Below the pieces are notes generated by a model. It worked only from the letters and a program-made list of their open reading frames with translations. It did no database searches and was not told where the DNA came from. Shown one piece after another: positions 1 to 9,363 of a DNA stretch of 64,000 nt. Positions within the stretch are counted from its first letter, which is position 1. Every line of letters starts with the position of its first letter. The translations under genes and the position numbers were made by a program. This stretch comes from Achromobacter pulmonis (GTDB lineage: Bacteria; Pseudomonadota; Gammaproteobacteria; Burkholderiales; Burkholderiaceae_B), in assembly GCF_902859765.1 (NCBI RefSeq), contig NZ_CADIJV010000002.1, positions 124,001 to 188,000 on the forward strand, written 5' to 3'.

Positions 1-1089
1 TCCATTTTCGACCGCTCCGGCGTGGCCAAGCGGCTGGTGGACTTCGCCATCGCCATCGTCGGCCGCGGCCCGGGCATGCTGCCGCTGGTGTCGATCGCGG
101 TGGCCATGTTCCTGGGCGGCATCTCGGGCTCGGGACCGGCCTGCGCGGCGGCGGTCGGCGCGGTAATGATCACGGCAATGTCGCGCGCCGGCTACCCCGG
201 CGCCTTCTCGGCCTCGGTGGTGGCCGCCGGCGCGGCCACCGACATCCTGATCCCGCCCTCGGTGGCCTTCATCATCTATTCGGTGCTGGTGCCCGAGGCC
301 TCGGTGCCGGCCCTGTTCGCCGCCGGCATGGTGCCCGGCATCCTGGCCGGCCTGGCGCTGATCGTGCCGGCGGTGTGGCTGGCGCGCCGGCACAAGATGG
401 GCATGCTGGAATCGCACCTGCCGCGCCCGCCCTTCTGGCAAAGCCTGCGCGAGGCCGCCTGGGGCCTGGCCGCGCCGGTGCTGATCCTGGGCGGCATGCG
501 GCTGGGCTGGTTCACGCCCACCGAAGCGGCCGTGGTGGCCGTGTTCTACGGCCTGTTCGTGGGCATGTGCATCCACCGCACCATCAAGCTGCGCGACCTG
601 TACGTGATCCTGCGCGAAGCCGCCGAACTGTCGGCCGTCATCATGCTGGTAGTGACGCTGGCCGGCATCTTCGCCTGGGCCTTGTCCACCCTCAGCGTGA
701 TCGACCCGATCACCCACGCCATCGTCAATTCCGGGCTGGGCGAATGGGGCGTGCTGGCGTTGCTGGTGCTGTTGCTGATGACGGTGGGCATGTTCCTGGA
801 CGGCATCTCGATCTTCCTGATCTTCGTGCCGCTGCTGACCCCCATCGCCAAAGCCTACGGCTGGGACCCGGTGTGGTTCGGCGTGATCCTGACGCTCAAG
901 GTGGCGCTGGGCCAATTCACCCCGCCGCTGGCGGTCAACCTGATGGTGTCGTGCCGCATCGCGCGCGTGCCGATGGAGTCGACCGTGCGCTGGGTCGTGT
1001 GGCTGCTGGGCGCGATGTTCCTGGTGCTGGTGGCGGTGCTGGCGTTCCCGCAACTGGCGCTGTGGCTGCCGCACAAGCTCGGTTATTGA
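1..1089 (+). CDS. dctM: TRAP transporter large permease DctM (5' end missing)
   Basis: This is the large membrane subunit of a tripartite ATP-independent periplasmic (TRAP) transporter, which couples uptake of an organic acid or related solute to the sodium gradient. The reading frame is already open at base 1, so the gene starts before the window; about 362 residues are present against roughly 425 for the family. The GISGSGPACAAAVGAV segment and the DILIPPS motif are typical of DctM, and long hydrophobic stretches indicate about ten membrane helices. The substrate-binding gene dctP follows after 74 bases in the same direction, so the two are probably co-transcribed. The small subunit DctQ is not visible and should lie upstream. 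The substrate cannot be read from the sequence. Confidence 0.95.
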   Translation, partial: SIFDRSGVAKRLVDFAIAIVGRGPGMLPLVSIAVAMFLGGISGSGPACAAAVGAVMITAMSRAGYPGAFSASVVAAGAATDILIPPSVAFIIYSVLVPEASVPALFAAGMVPGILAGLALIVPAVWLARRHKMGMLESHLPRPPFWQSLREAAWGLAAPVLILGGMRLGWFTPTEAAVVAVFYGLFVGMCIHRTIKLRDLYVILREAAELSAVIMLVVTLAGIFAWALSTLSVIDPITHAIVNSGLGEWGVLALLVLLLMTVGMFLDGISIFLIFVPLLTPIAKAYGWDPVWFGVILTLKVALGQFTPPLAVNLMVSCRIARVPMESTVRWVVWLLGAMFLVLVAVLAFPQLALWLPHKLGY

Positions 1090-1163
1090 GGGAGCCGGAC
1101 GACCCCGCCCGGCGTGACATTCACGACAACAACAGACAGACCCGCAAAGAGAGGAGACGCAAC

Positions 1164-2195
1164 ATGAATTTCCGCAAACTGATCGGCGCCACCCTGTGCG
1201 CCGCCGCCGTCGCCGCCATTCCCCTGGCCGCGCAGGCGCAGAACTACAAGTCCGAATACAAGCTCTCCATCGTCGTCGGCACCACCTTCCCATGGGGCCA
1301 GGGCGCCGAGATCTGGTCCAACCTGGTGCGCGAGCGCACCCAGGGCCGCATCAACATCAAGGTCTATCCGGGCACGTCGCTGGTGCAGGGCGACCAGACC
1401 CGCGAATTCACCGCCATCCGCCAGGGCGTGATCGACATGGCGGTGGGCTCGACCATCAACTGGTCGCCGCAGGTCAAGCAGCTCAACCTGTTCTCGCTGC
1501 CCTTCCTGATGCCCGACTACGCCGCCATCGACGCCCTGGTGCAGGGCGACGTGGGCAAGGAAATGTTCAAGCTGATCGAGAAGGCCGGCGTGGTGCCGCT
1601 GGCCTGGGGCGAGAACGGCTACCGCCAGCTCAGCAACTCCAAGCACGAGATCAAGCGGCCCGAGGACATGAAGGGCATGAAGCTGCGGGTGGTCGGCTCG
1701 CCGCTGTACATCGACACGTTCACCGCGCTGGGCGCCAACCCGACCCAGATGAGCTGGGCCGATGCCCAGCCGGCGCTGGCCAGCGGCGCGGTCGACGGCC
1801 AGGAGAACCCGCTGTCGATCTATACCGGCTCCAAGCTCTACACCGTGGGCCAGAAATACCTGACGCTGTGGAACTACGTGGCCGACCCGCTGATCTTCGT
1901 GGTCAACCGCGAGGTCTGGAATTCGTGGTCGGAAAAGGACCGCGAGATCGTGCGCCAGGCCGCGCTGGACGCCGGCAAGCAGCAGATCGTGATCGCGCGC
2001 AAGGGCGTCACGCCCGAAGACCCGTCGCTGCTCAAGGAAATCGAGGGCCATGGCGTCACCGTGACCACGCTGAGCCCGGCCGAACATGACGCCTTCGCCA
2101 AGATCACGCAGCCAGTCTACGACAAGTGGAAAAAGCAGATCGGCGTGGACCTGGTCAACCTGGCCGAGAAGTCCATCGCTGCGCGCAAGAAGTAA
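1164..2195 (+). CDS. dctP: TRAP transporter substrate-binding protein DctP
   Basis: Periplasmic solute receptor that delivers substrate to the DctQM membrane complex. The 343-residue product starts at an ATG with a GAGGAGA ribosome-binding site a few bases upstream; the same frame is open further upstream but only as a shadow of dctM. Residues 1-26 form a Sec signal peptide ending in AAQAQ. The mature part carries family hallmarks: the IRQGVIDMAVG segment, the KGMKLRV segment, and the WADAQPALASGAVDGQENP stretch around residue 195, whose conserved residues contact the ligand carboxylate in studied members. It is the last gene of the TRAP operon and is followed by a strong bidirectional terminator. 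Ligand unknown. Confidence 0.95.
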   Translation: MNFRKLIGATLCAAAVAAIPLAAQAQNYKSEYKLSIVVGTTFPWGQGAEIWSNLVRERTQGRINIKVYPGTSLVQGDQTREFTAIRQGVIDMAVGSTINWSPQVKQLNLFSLPFLMPDYAAIDALVQGDVGKEMFKLIEKAGVVPLAWGENGYRQLSNSKHEIKRPEDMKGMKLRVVGSPLYIDTFTALGANPTQMSWADAQPALASGAVDGQENPLSIYTGSKLYTVGQKYLTLWNYVADPLIFVVNREVWNSWSEKDREIVRQAALDAGKQQIVIARKGVTPEDPSLLKEIEGHGVTVTTLSPAEHDAFAKITQPVYDKWKKQIGVDLVNLAEKSIAARKK

Positions 2196-2293
2196 CCCCA
2201 CCGCGACCACGCACCGAACAAGCAGCAAGCCCCAGGGGAACGGCGGCGCAAGCCGCCAACCGAGGCAGGGACGTCAGATCCCGCCCACCAAAA

Positions 2294-2331
2294 GACGGGC
2301 GCCGGCCACAAGCCGGCGCCCGTCGCCTTTT
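2294..2331. terminator. Bidirectional intrinsic terminator between dctP and greB
   Basis: A perfect 13-bp inverted repeat (2294-2306 and 2312-2324) with a 5-base loop. It is followed by CTTTT on the plus strand and by TTTT on the minus strand. It lies between the convergent genes dctP and greB and can serve both. Confidence 0.85.
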
Positions 2332-2422
2332 GGTCCGCCTGTCGGGGTCCGGGAATCGCGCGCTGGCACGCAAGACAGGCCATCGCCCGGCAGCAGGCCC
2401 GCAAGCCGCCGCCTGGCGGCCC

Positions 2423-2974
2423 CTAGTCTGGATACCGCACTTCCAGGATGTCCAGTTCCTCGATCCCGCCCGGGGTGCGCAGCACCACCGTGTCCCCTTC
2501 CCGCGCCTTGATCAGCGCCCGCGCCACCGGCGAGATCCAGCTGATCTTGCCGGCCAGCGGCTCGGCCTCGTCGACCCCGACGATGGTGACGGTGTGCTCC
2601 TGGCCGGCCTTGTCGGAATACAGCACCGTGGCGCCGAAGAAAACCTGGTCGCGGTTGGGCTGGGCGGCGGGGTCGACCACCTCGGCGATATCCAGCCGTT
2701 TGGTCAGGAAACGCATGCGGCGATCGATCTCGCGCAGGCGCTTCTTGCCGTAGAGATAATCGCCGTTCTCGGAACGGTCGCCGTTGGACGCCGCCCACGA
2801 CACCACCTGCACCACCGATGGCCGCTCCACGTTCATCAAGTGCGTCAGCTCGCCGCGCAGGCGTTCGTAGCCTTCCGGCGTCATGTAGTTCTTGGTGCCG
2901 GCCGGCAGGGCCTGGGCCAGCGGCAGATCGTCGTCGTCCTCGTTATCGGATTCTTTGACAAAGGCTTTGTTCAT
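2423..2974 (-). CDS. greB: Transcription elongation factor GreB
   Basis: GreB rescues backtracked RNA polymerase by inserting its coiled coil into the secondary channel and stimulating cleavage of the extruded transcript. The product is 183 residues. After an acidic N-terminal extension of about 25 residues (a run EDDDD), the coiled-coil domain carries the GreB signature around residues 66-85, including the conserved acidic tip SENGDY and the KKRLREIDRRMRFLTKRL helix. The FKBP-like C-terminal domain follows, with the ISWISPVARAL segment. GreB rather than GreA is supported by the GDRSENGDY and RRMRFLTKRL variants. The gene is monocistronic: it shares a terminator with dctP, and the next gene upstream is 89 bases away. 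Confidence 0.95.
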   Translation of the reverse strand: MNKAFVKESDNEDDDDLPLAQALPAGTKNYMTPEGYERLRGELTHLMNVERPSVVQVVSWAASNGDRSENGDYLYGKKRLREIDRRMRFLTKRLDIAEVVDPAAQPNRDQVFFGATVLYSDKAGQEHTVTIVGVDEAEPLAGKISWISPVARALIKAREGDTVVLRTPGGIEELDILEVRYPD

Positions 2975-3063
2975 GGCGGCAGCGCCCTTGGCGCGCGATC
3001 AGTCAGTTCAAAGGATGGCACGGACACGCCATGCCGGGAGCCGGGCGGCCTCGCGCCGCCGCG

Positions 3064-3909
3064 CTAGAACCAGTCGTGCCAGACCGGCTTCAGGTCGGCC
3101 GGCAGCGGCGGCAGCCGGCCAAGGTCCATGCGGCTTTCCTTGGGGCTGTGGAAGTCGGAGCCGCGCGAGGCCAGGAAACCATAGCGGCGCGCCACTTCGG
3201 CATACTGGCGCGCCTCTTCGACGGTGTGGCTGCCCGTGGTGACCTCGATGCCCTCGCCGCCCAGTTGCAGGAATTCGTCGAACAGCGCGGCGAACTGCAG
3301 CGGCGTGTATTTGTAGCGCCCCGGATGCGCGATGACGGCGATGCCGCCGGCGCCGCGGATCCAGCCCACCGCCTCGGCCAGCGTGGCCCATTGCATGGGC
3401 ACGTGGCCCGGGCGGTCGTCGCCCAGGTGCTTGGTGAAGACAGTCTGCACGTCGGGACAGTAGCCGGCCTCGACCAGATAGCGCGCGAAGTGCGTGCGGC
3501 TGATCAGCTCGGGATTGCCGGCGAACGGCAGCGCCCCTTCATAGGCGCCCGGCATGCCCATCTCGGCCAGGCGCTCGCCGATGCGGCGGGCGCGCTCGGC
3601 GCGGCCCGAGCGCGTCTTGCGCAGGCCTTCGACCAGCGCGGTGTTGGACGGATCGAACCGCAGGCCGACGATGTGCACCGTCAGGCCGGCCCAGGTCACC
3701 GAGATCTCGACACCCGTGGCAAAGCGCATGCCGAGTTCCCCCGCCATGGCCGCGGCCTCGGCCAGGCCGCTGACCTCGTCATGGTCCGTCAACGCCCAGA
3801 CATCGACGCCGTTGGCGTGCGCGCGCTGCGCCACGTCGCGCGGCGCCAGGGCGCCATCGGACACGGTGGAATGGCAATGCAGATCGATATTGAGCGCGGG
3901 CGTAGTCAT
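3064..3909 (-). CDS. PHP-domain phosphoesterase (YciV/TrpH family, RNase AM type)
   Basis: Metal-dependent phosphoesterase of the polymerase-and-histidinol-phosphatase fold, 281 residues. Studied members of this family (E. coli YciV, Chromobacterium homologue) act as 3',5'-nucleoside bisphosphate phosphatases and as 5'-3' exoribonucleases trimming rRNA. The N-terminal DLHCHS motif (His11, His13), the TDHDEVSG segment, a central GIAVIAHPGRY motif and the C-terminal GSDFHSP motif supply the expected metal-binding His and Asp residues. The gene stands alone on the minus strand between greB and an alpha/beta hydrolase. The exact substrate is inferred from the family. Confidence 0.88.
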   Translation of the reverse strand: MTTPALNIDLHCHSTVSDGALAPRDVAQRAHANGVDVWALTDHDEVSGLAEAAAMAGELGMRFATGVEISVTWAGLTVHIVGLRFDPSNTALVEGLRKTRSGRAERARRIGERLAEMGMPGAYEGALPFAGNPELISRTHFARYLVEAGYCPDVQTVFTKHLGDDRPGHVPMQWATLAEAVGWIRGAGGIAVIAHPGRYKYTPLQFAALFDEFLQLGGEGIEVTTGSHTVEEARQYAEVARRYGFLASRGSDFHSPKESRMDLGRLPPLPADLKPVWHDWF

Positions 3910-4056
3910 GCAACCTATTGTAGAGAAGCACCGCGCCCCTGGGTAGCGGCGCCGGCCGGCGGCGTCCCCAATATGGCGGAGGCGGTGGCGCGCCGGCCAC
4001 CGCGAGCCGGCATCGAAGGGGGACGCGAGCGGCGCCGCGAACGCCGCGGGCGGCCG

Positions 4057-4992
4057 TCAGGCCAGCAGAAAGTCGGCCACCGCCGTGACCTGATCATCCG
4101 CCATCAACGTCGGCGCATGGCCGACGCCACGCACCTCGTAGACCTGTGCGCGCGGATTGCGCTGGCACATTTCCTCGACGGTGGCGCGGGTCAGCAGATC
4201 GGACTGCTCGCCCCGCACGATCAGGATCGGGCAATCGACCGCGTCATAGGAGCGCCACAGGATCTGCTCGCCGGCCGCCAGTTCGTCGCCGGTCTGCTGG
4301 GTCATCGGTTGGGCCAGCGCCAGGTCGTAGTGCTTGACCCATTGCCCGCCCTGCTCGGGATAGACGAAGCGCGCCAGCGCTTGCCATTGCGCGTCGCTAT
4401 GCGGGCCGAAGGTCTCGGAATTGGCGCGCATGGCGGCCACCGCCTCGGGGAACGAGGCGAAGACGCCCGGCTCGCCCACATACTGCCCGATGCGCGCCAG
4501 GGCGACGGTCTCCAGCCTCGGGCCGACGTCATTGAGCACCAATCGCGACAGGCGGATGCCGTCTTGCGGCGGCAGCATCCCGGCATGCGGGCGCAATGGC
4601 AGCATGGCGCGCGCGAACGCGGCGGCGCCGGCCAGCCCCAGGCCGATCAGTCCCCCCATCGAGGTGCCGATCCAGGCCAGCGAGGCCGGTCGCAGCCGCG
4701 CGATCAGCGTCACCATGTCGGACACATACTGGGGCACGGTATAAAAAGCCGGATTGGCCAACCAGTCGGAGCGGCCGCGGCCGACCACATCCGGACAGAC
4801 CACGCGGTACTGGCCGGCCAGGCGCCGCGCCAGGGTGTCGAAGTCGCGCCCGCTGCGGGTCAGGCCGTGGACACAGACCAGCACCCGATCGTTGGCCGGA
4901 TCGCCCCATTCCCAATAAGCCATGCGGTGCAGGCCCGCCGGGCTGGCACAGGTGACGAATTCCAAACGGGGTTCCAGGCTCGCATCCAGCAT
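4057..4992 (-). CDS. Alpha/beta-fold hydrolase
   Basis: A 311-residue serine hydrolase with the canonical alpha/beta-hydrolase order. The oxyanion-hole region is VCVHGLTRSGRDF near residue 40, the nucleophile elbow is GTSMGG with Ser111, and a late IVRGEQSDLL strand precedes the general-base loop RGVGHAP near residue 290. There is no signal peptide, so it acts in the cytoplasm. An insertion between Ser111 and the acid residue probably forms a lid. Substrate is unknown; esterases, lactonases and C-C hydrolases share these motifs. It is transcribed away from cfa and is probably a single-gene unit. Confidence 0.85.
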   Translation of the reverse strand: MLDASLEPRLEFVTCASPAGLHRMAYWEWGDPANDRVLVCVHGLTRSGRDFDTLARRLAGQYRVVCPDVVGRGRSDWLANPAFYTVPQYVSDMVTLIARLRPASLAWIGTSMGGLIGLGLAGAAAFARAMLPLRPHAGMLPPQDGIRLSRLVLNDVGPRLETVALARIGQYVGEPGVFASFPEAVAAMRANSETFGPHSDAQWQALARFVYPEQGGQWVKHYDLALAQPMTQQTGDELAAGEQILWRSYDAVDCPILIVRGEQSDLLTRATVEEMCQRNPRAQVYEVRGVGHAPTLMADDQVTAVADFLLA

Positions 4993-5365
4993 CGTTATGC
5001 TCCAAAAGACCGGGGCGCGCCGCGATCGCGACGCCGCGCATGGGCGCTATCTTATCGGATGCGCCGCCCGCCCCATGTCCGGCTGTCCGATATCAACGAC
5101 ACCATTCCCGCCAGGGTCTTTGGCCACGCCGTGGCCCGGTTGGTGGCAGGATGCGCCTGGGCCTTGCGCAGCCGCATACGTTGGTTAAGATTGGCGGGTC
5201 CCGGTTCGGCGGCCGCGGTGTCACGGCGCTGACACCCCGCTGAAATTACGATTGCCTATCGAGTCGATTCAATCATTAAATTGGATTCCATCCGCCGGTC
5301 CGGGCGAGAGTTATGCGCTTCGAGCATTGCCAGATCAGTCAGTCCAGAATTGATATGGAGCCACT
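4993..5365 (+). promoter_or_regulatory. Intergenic region with possible cfa promoter
   Basis: 373 bases without a credible gene, separating the divergent hydrolase and cfa. The right part (5240-5300) is AT-richer than its surroundings. A loose sigma-70-like pair can be drawn, TTGCCT at 5252-5257 and TTAAAT at 5276-5281 with an 18-base spacer. A GGAG ribosome-binding site lies at 5357-5360, five bases before the cfa ATG. The promoter call is tentative. Confidence 0.35.
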
Positions 5366-6544
5366 ATGCACCAAAGCAGTCCGACTACTCAGCTGAGTCC
5401 CTCGCGTCCGGAGGCCGCCCCGCCTCCCGAACCGCCCAAGGTCCTGCAGGACGTGTTGAGCCGCGCCGACGTCCGGATCAACGGTTCGCGCCCCTGGGAC
5501 ATCCAGGTCCATGACAAGCACATGTACGAGCGCGTCTTCGCCAGCTGGTCGCTGGGGCTGGGCGAATCCTACATGGACGGCGAATGGGATTGCGAACAGC
5601 TCGACGAACTGTTCACCCGCCTGCTGCGCGCCGACATGGGCTCGGCAGCGCTGGGCCTGGCGCGCGTCAAGCTGATCGCCGAACACCTGCGCCACAAGCT
5701 GTTCAACCTGCAGTCCAAGAGCCGCGCGTTCGAGGTCGGCGAACAGCACTACGATGCCGGCAACGACGTGTTCGAAGCCATGCTCGACAGCCGCATGATC
5801 TATTCCTGCGCCTTCTGGGAACAGGCCGACACGCTCGAAGCCGCGCAGCAAGCCAAGCTCGACATGATCTGCCGCAAGCTGCAGCTCAAGCCCGGCGAGA
5901 CGCTGCTGGACATCGGCTGCGGCTGGGGCGGGCTGGCCAAGTTCGCGGCCGAGCGCTATGGCGTCAAGGTCACCGGCGTCACCGTCTCCAAGGAGCAGCT
6001 GGCGCTGGCGCAGGAACGCGTGCGCGGCCTGCCGGTGGAGCTGCTGCTGCAGGACTACCGCGACCTGCAAGGCAGCTTCGACAAGGTGGTGTCGGTCGGC
6101 ATGTTCGAGCACGTCGGCCCCAAGAACTACGACACCTACTTCACCAACGTGCAACGGCTGATGGCGCCTGGCGGCATCTTCCTGCTGCACACCATCGGCA
6201 TCGCCTCGACCAGCCAGAGCACCGACCCCTGGATCGACCGCTACGTCTTCCCCAACGGCAAGCTGCCCTCGGCCCGCGAGATCAGCGCCGCGGTCGAAGG
6301 CCGCTTCATCATCGAGGACTGGCACAACTTCGGCGCCGACTACGACCGCACCCTGATGGCCTGGTGGGACAACTTCCAGCGCGCCTGGCCGCAGTTGCAG
6401 GAACGCTACGGCACGCGCTTTTACCGCATGTGGCAGTACTACCTGATGTGTTGCGCGGGCTTCTTCCGCTCGCGCGAAGGGCAACTGTGGCAGGTGATCC
6501 TGACGCATCCGCAGCGCCAGGAGATGTACCGCTCGCTGCGCTGA
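5366..6544 (+). CDS. cfa: Cyclopropane-fatty-acyl-phospholipid synthase
   Basis: Transfers a methylene group from S-adenosylmethionine to the double bond of unsaturated acyl chains in membrane phospholipids, usually on entry into stationary phase or under acid stress. The 392-residue product has a proline-rich N-terminus of about 25 residues and the lipid-binding region with ESYMDGEWD. The methyltransferase core carries the SAM motif LLDIGCGWGGL at residues 180-190. Conserved catalytic-site elements include GEQHYDAGNDVFE, MIYSCAFWE (Cys148, matching the active-site Cys of E. coli Cfa) and MFEHVG. The terminal YYLMCCAGFFRSR segment is also typical. The peripheral membrane location is family knowledge. 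Confidence 0.96.
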   Translation: MHQSSPTTQLSPSRPEAAPPPEPPKVLQDVLSRADVRINGSRPWDIQVHDKHMYERVFASWSLGLGESYMDGEWDCEQLDELFTRLLRADMGSAALGLARVKLIAEHLRHKLFNLQSKSRAFEVGEQHYDAGNDVFEAMLDSRMIYSCAFWEQADTLEAAQQAKLDMICRKLQLKPGETLLDIGCGWGGLAKFAAERYGVKVTGVTVSKEQLALAQERVRGLPVELLLQDYRDLQGSFDKVVSVGMFEHVGPKNYDTYFTNVQRLMAPGGIFLLHTIGIASTSQSTDPWIDRYVFPNGKLPSAREISAAVEGRFIIEDWHNFGADYDRTLMAWWDNFQRAWPQLQERYGTRFYRMWQYYLMCCAGFFRSREGQLWQVILTHPQRQEMYRSLR

Positions 6545-6563
6545 GACGGATTCCGGCAGCTGC

Positions 6564-6592
6564 GCCGTCCGGGGGGCCGCCTGCCGGACGGC
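6564..6592. terminator. GC-rich hairpin after cfa
   Basis: A 9-bp perfect stem (6564-6572 with 6584-6592) and an 11-base loop lie 20 bases after the cfa stop, between convergent genes. No T-run follows, so it is either a weak terminator or a 3'-end-stabilising structure. Confidence 0.4.
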
Positions 6593-6698
6593 GCCGGCTG
6601 GATATCGTCGCGCGGGCGCCGCGCCTGAAATGCCGAGCCTGCGTCCCTCCTCATCCAACGCGCCCCACCCGGATCACCATGGACGCGTCCCCTCCCGG

Positions 6699-8342
6699 TC
6701 ACGTCACCCATTCGGCGGCCCGCAGCTCGACGCCGACGCCCACCGCGTCCTCCAGGATCATCTGCGCCGCCCGCTCCGCGATCATGATGGTCGGCGAATT
6801 GGTGTTGCCCGACGTGATCGTCGGCATGATCGACGCATCGGCCACGCGCAGGCCTTGCAAGCCGTGCACGCGCAGCCGCGCATCCACCACCGCGCCGTCA
6901 TCGGCGCGCCGGCCCATGGCGCAGGTGCCGACCGGATGGAAGATGGTGGTGCCGATCTTGCCGGCCGCCTCGCGCAGCTCGGCCTCGCTCTGGTAGGCCG
7001 GGCCCGGCAGCCACTCCTCGGGCTGGTAACGCTGCAAGGCCGGCGCCGCGCTGATGCGCCGCACCAGGCGGATGGCGTCGGCCGCCACCTTCAGGTCCTG
7101 CGCTTCCTTCAGGTAGTTCGGCGTGATCACCGGCGGCAGCGCGCCGTCCGCGCCCTGCGCGTGCACGCTGCCGCGCGACACCGGCCGCAGGTTGCAGACG
7201 CTGGCGGTGAAGGCATCGAAACCGTGCAGCGGCTCGCCGAACGCGCCCAGCGACAAAGGTTGCACATGGAACTCCAGGTTGGCGCGCGCCTGGCCCGGAT
7301 CGGACTTGGCGAACGCCCCCAATTGCGACGGCGCCATGCTCATCGGCCCGCTGCGGTTCAGCAGGTACTCCAGCCCGATGCCAGCCTTGCCCCACCAGGT
7401 CGAGGCAACACGGTTCAGCGTCTTGACGCCGCGCACCTTCAGGATGACGCGCAGTTGCAGGTGATCCTGCAGGTTCTCGCCCACGCCCGGCAAGGCATGA
7501 TGCAGCGCAATGCCGCTTTCGCGCAGGCGCGCCGGCTCGCCGACCCCCGACAGCTCCAGTAACTGCGGCGTGTTGACGGCGCCCGCCGCCAGCACGACCT
7601 CACGCGCCGCGCGGACGCTGACGGACTGCCCCGCCCGCAACACCTGCACGCCAACACAGCGGGTGCCCTCGAACAGCAGGCGCTGTGCGTGCGCGCCCGT
7701 CATCACCTGCAGATTGGCCCGTTGGCGCACCGGCCGCAGGAACGCCTTGGCGGTGTTCCAGCGCCAGCCGCGGCGCTGGTTCACGTCGAAATAGCCGACG
7801 CCGAAATTGTCACCTCGGTTGAAGTCCTGTACCCGCGGAATGCCCTCCTGCCCCGCTGCCTCGGCGAAAGCATCCAGGATGTCCCAGCGCAGCCGCTGCG
7901 CCTCGACCCGCCATTCGCCGCCCGCGCCGTGAAATTCGTCGCCCCCGCGATAGTGGTCTTCGCTGCGCTTGAACACCGGCAGCACCTGGTCCCAGCGCCA
8001 CGACGGATCGCCGGCGATCTCGGCCCATTCGTCATAATCCTGGCGCTGGCCCCGCATGTAGATCATGCCGTTGATCGACGAGCAGCCGCCCAGCACCCGG
8101 CCGCGCGGATAGATCAGCGAGCGCCCGCCCAACCCCGGCTCCGGACCCGTGCGGTACATCCAGTCGGTGCGCGGATTGCCAATGCAGTACAGGTAGCCCA
8201 CCGGGATGTGGATCCAGTGGTAGTTGTCGCGGCCGCCCGCCTCCAGCAGCAGCACGCGCGTGGCCGGATCGCGGCTCAGGCGGTTGGCCAGCACGCAGCC
8301 AGCCGACCCCGCGCCCACGATGATGTAGTCGTATGTCTCCAT
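6699..8342 (-). CDS. GMC-family FAD-dependent oxidoreductase (choline dehydrogenase-like)
   Basis: A 547-residue glucose-methanol-choline oxidoreductase, oxidising an alcohol with FAD as cofactor. The N-terminal YDYIIVGAGSAGCVLANRL is the ADP-binding Rossmann motif. RGRVLGGCSSINGMIYMRG and VVLAAGAVNTPQLLELSG are the two GMC signatures. The C-terminal HPVGTCAMG supplies the catalytic His and SGNTNSPTIMIAER the second catalytic position. I start it at the ATG at 8342 because the FAD motif begins immediately after it; the frame continues upstream without recognisable sequence. It is divergent from a LysR gene across 133 bases, which suggests direct regulation by that protein. The substrate is open: the choline dehydrogenase label only reflects family similarity. 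Confidence 0.92.
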   Translation of the reverse strand: METYDYIIVGAGSAGCVLANRLSRDPATRVLLLEAGGRDNYHWIHIPVGYLYCIGNPRTDWMYRTGPEPGLGGRSLIYPRGRVLGGCSSINGMIYMRGQRQDYDEWAEIAGDPSWRWDQVLPVFKRSEDHYRGGDEFHGAGGEWRVEAQRLRWDILDAFAEAAGQEGIPRVQDFNRGDNFGVGYFDVNQRRGWRWNTAKAFLRPVRQRANLQVMTGAHAQRLLFEGTRCVGVQVLRAGQSVSVRAAREVVLAAGAVNTPQLLELSGVGEPARLRESGIALHHALPGVGENLQDHLQLRVILKVRGVKTLNRVASTWWGKAGIGLEYLLNRSGPMSMAPSQLGAFAKSDPGQARANLEFHVQPLSLGAFGEPLHGFDAFTASVCNLRPVSRGSVHAQGADGALPPVITPNYLKEAQDLKVAADAIRLVRRISAAPALQRYQPEEWLPGPAYQSEAELREAAGKIGTTIFHPVGTCAMGRRADDGAVVDARLRVHGLQGLRVADASIMPTITSGNTNSPTIMIAERAAQMILEDAVGVGVELRAAEWVT

Positions 8343-8428
8343 TCGCGCTTCTTCTTTTTGAGTCTCAAGGGGCTGCGCCACTGTCGCGCAGCCGGCCGTC
8401 CCTGTCCAATGAATTGTTGAAAAGCGCT

Positions 8429-8447
8429 TTATAAGACTCTTTAATAA
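8429..8447. promoter_or_regulatory. Candidate LysR operator between GMC oxidoreductase and LysR
   Basis: TTAT (8429-8432) and ATAA (8444-8447) form an inverted repeat separated by 11 bases, fitting the T-N11-A shape of LysR-type binding sites. It lies in the AT-rich centre of the 133-base divergent gap, 29 bases before the LysR start. Confidence 0.4.
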
Positions 8448-8475
8448 TGGGTATCGCCCTGACAGGACCGGAGCC

Positions 8476-9363
8476 ATGGACCTCAAGCACATCCGCACCT
8501 TCGCCGCCGTGGCGCGCGTCGGCAACCTGACGCGCGCGGCCGAACACCTGCACCTGACCCAGCCCGCGCTCAGCCTGCAACTCAAGAGCTTCCAGGAAGC
8601 CCTGGATCTGCCCCTGTTCACCCGCACCGCCCAGGGCCTGGCGCCCAATGCCGATGGCCGCGCCCTGCTGCCCTCGGCCCAGCGCGTGCTGGACGCGCTG
8701 GAGGATTTCGAGCGCGCCATCGGCGCGCTGCGCACCACGGTGCAGGGCGAACTGCGCCTGGGCACCATCCTCGACCCTGAATTCCTGCGGCTGGGCGCCA
8801 CGCTGCAATACCTGGTGCAGCACTATCCCAAGATCCGCCCCACCCTGCGCCATGGCATGTCCGGCTCGGTCGGCCGCCAGGTGCGCGCAGGCGAGCTGGA
8901 CGTCGGCTTCTTCCTCGGCCCGCGCGACATGGCCCGCGGCCAGCCGGCGCTGCACGCACTGCCGCTGGCGGGCTTTTCCTATTACGTGGTGGCGCCCAAG
9001 GGCTGGGGGCCACAACTGGCGGGGCGCGACTGGCGCGACATCGCCGCGCTGCCCTGGATCTGGACGCCGCCCGACTCGGTCCACCATCGCCTGCTCGCCG
9101 CGAAATTCGCCGAACTGGGCGTCACGCCCAACACCGTGGCCGAAGTCGACCAGGAGGCCTCGATGCTGGACCTGGTGCGCTCCGGCGTCGGCCTGACCCT
9201 GGCGCGCGACTCGATCGCGCTGCGCGAATCGCAGGCCCACGGCCTGGCGCTGGCGCCGGACCTGTCGATCCAGGCCGAGCTGGCCTTCATCACGCTGGCG
9301 GCGCGGCGCGAGGAGCCGTTGGTGATGGCGGCATTCGATGCGGTGCGGGCCGCGTTTGGCTAG
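8476..9363 (+). CDS. LysR-family transcriptional regulator
   Basis: A 295-residue LysR-type regulator. Residues 1-60 form the winged helix-turn-helix (RAAEHLHLTQPALSLQLKSFQEAL), followed by the linker helix and a type 2 periplasmic-binding-like effector domain (ELRLGTILDPEFLRLGATL onward). The gene is divergent from the GMC oxidoreductase, the usual arrangement for a LysR protein and its target. The effector is likely a substrate or product of that oxidoreductase, but this is inference. The ATG is followed directly by the HTH, so the start is well supported. Confidence 0.92.
   Translation: MDLKHIRTFAAVARVGNLTRAAEHLHLTQPALSLQLKSFQEALDLPLFTRTAQGLAPNADGRALLPSAQRVLDALEDFERAIGALRTTVQGELRLGTILDPEFLRLGATLQYLVQHYPKIRPTLRHGMSGSVGRQVRAGELDVGFFLGPRDMARGQPALHALPLAGFSYYVVAPKGWGPQLAGRDWRDIAALPWIWTPPDSVHHRLLAAKFAELGVTPNTVAEVDQEASMLDLVRSGVGLTLARDSIALRESQAHGLALAPDLSIQAELAFITLAARREEPLVMAAFDAVRAAFG

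Noticed and set aside
3031-5232. 733-residue plus-strand frame opposite the PHP and alpha/beta hydrolase genes
   Set aside because: Both minus-strand genes have full catalytic motifs; the plus-strand frame has none.
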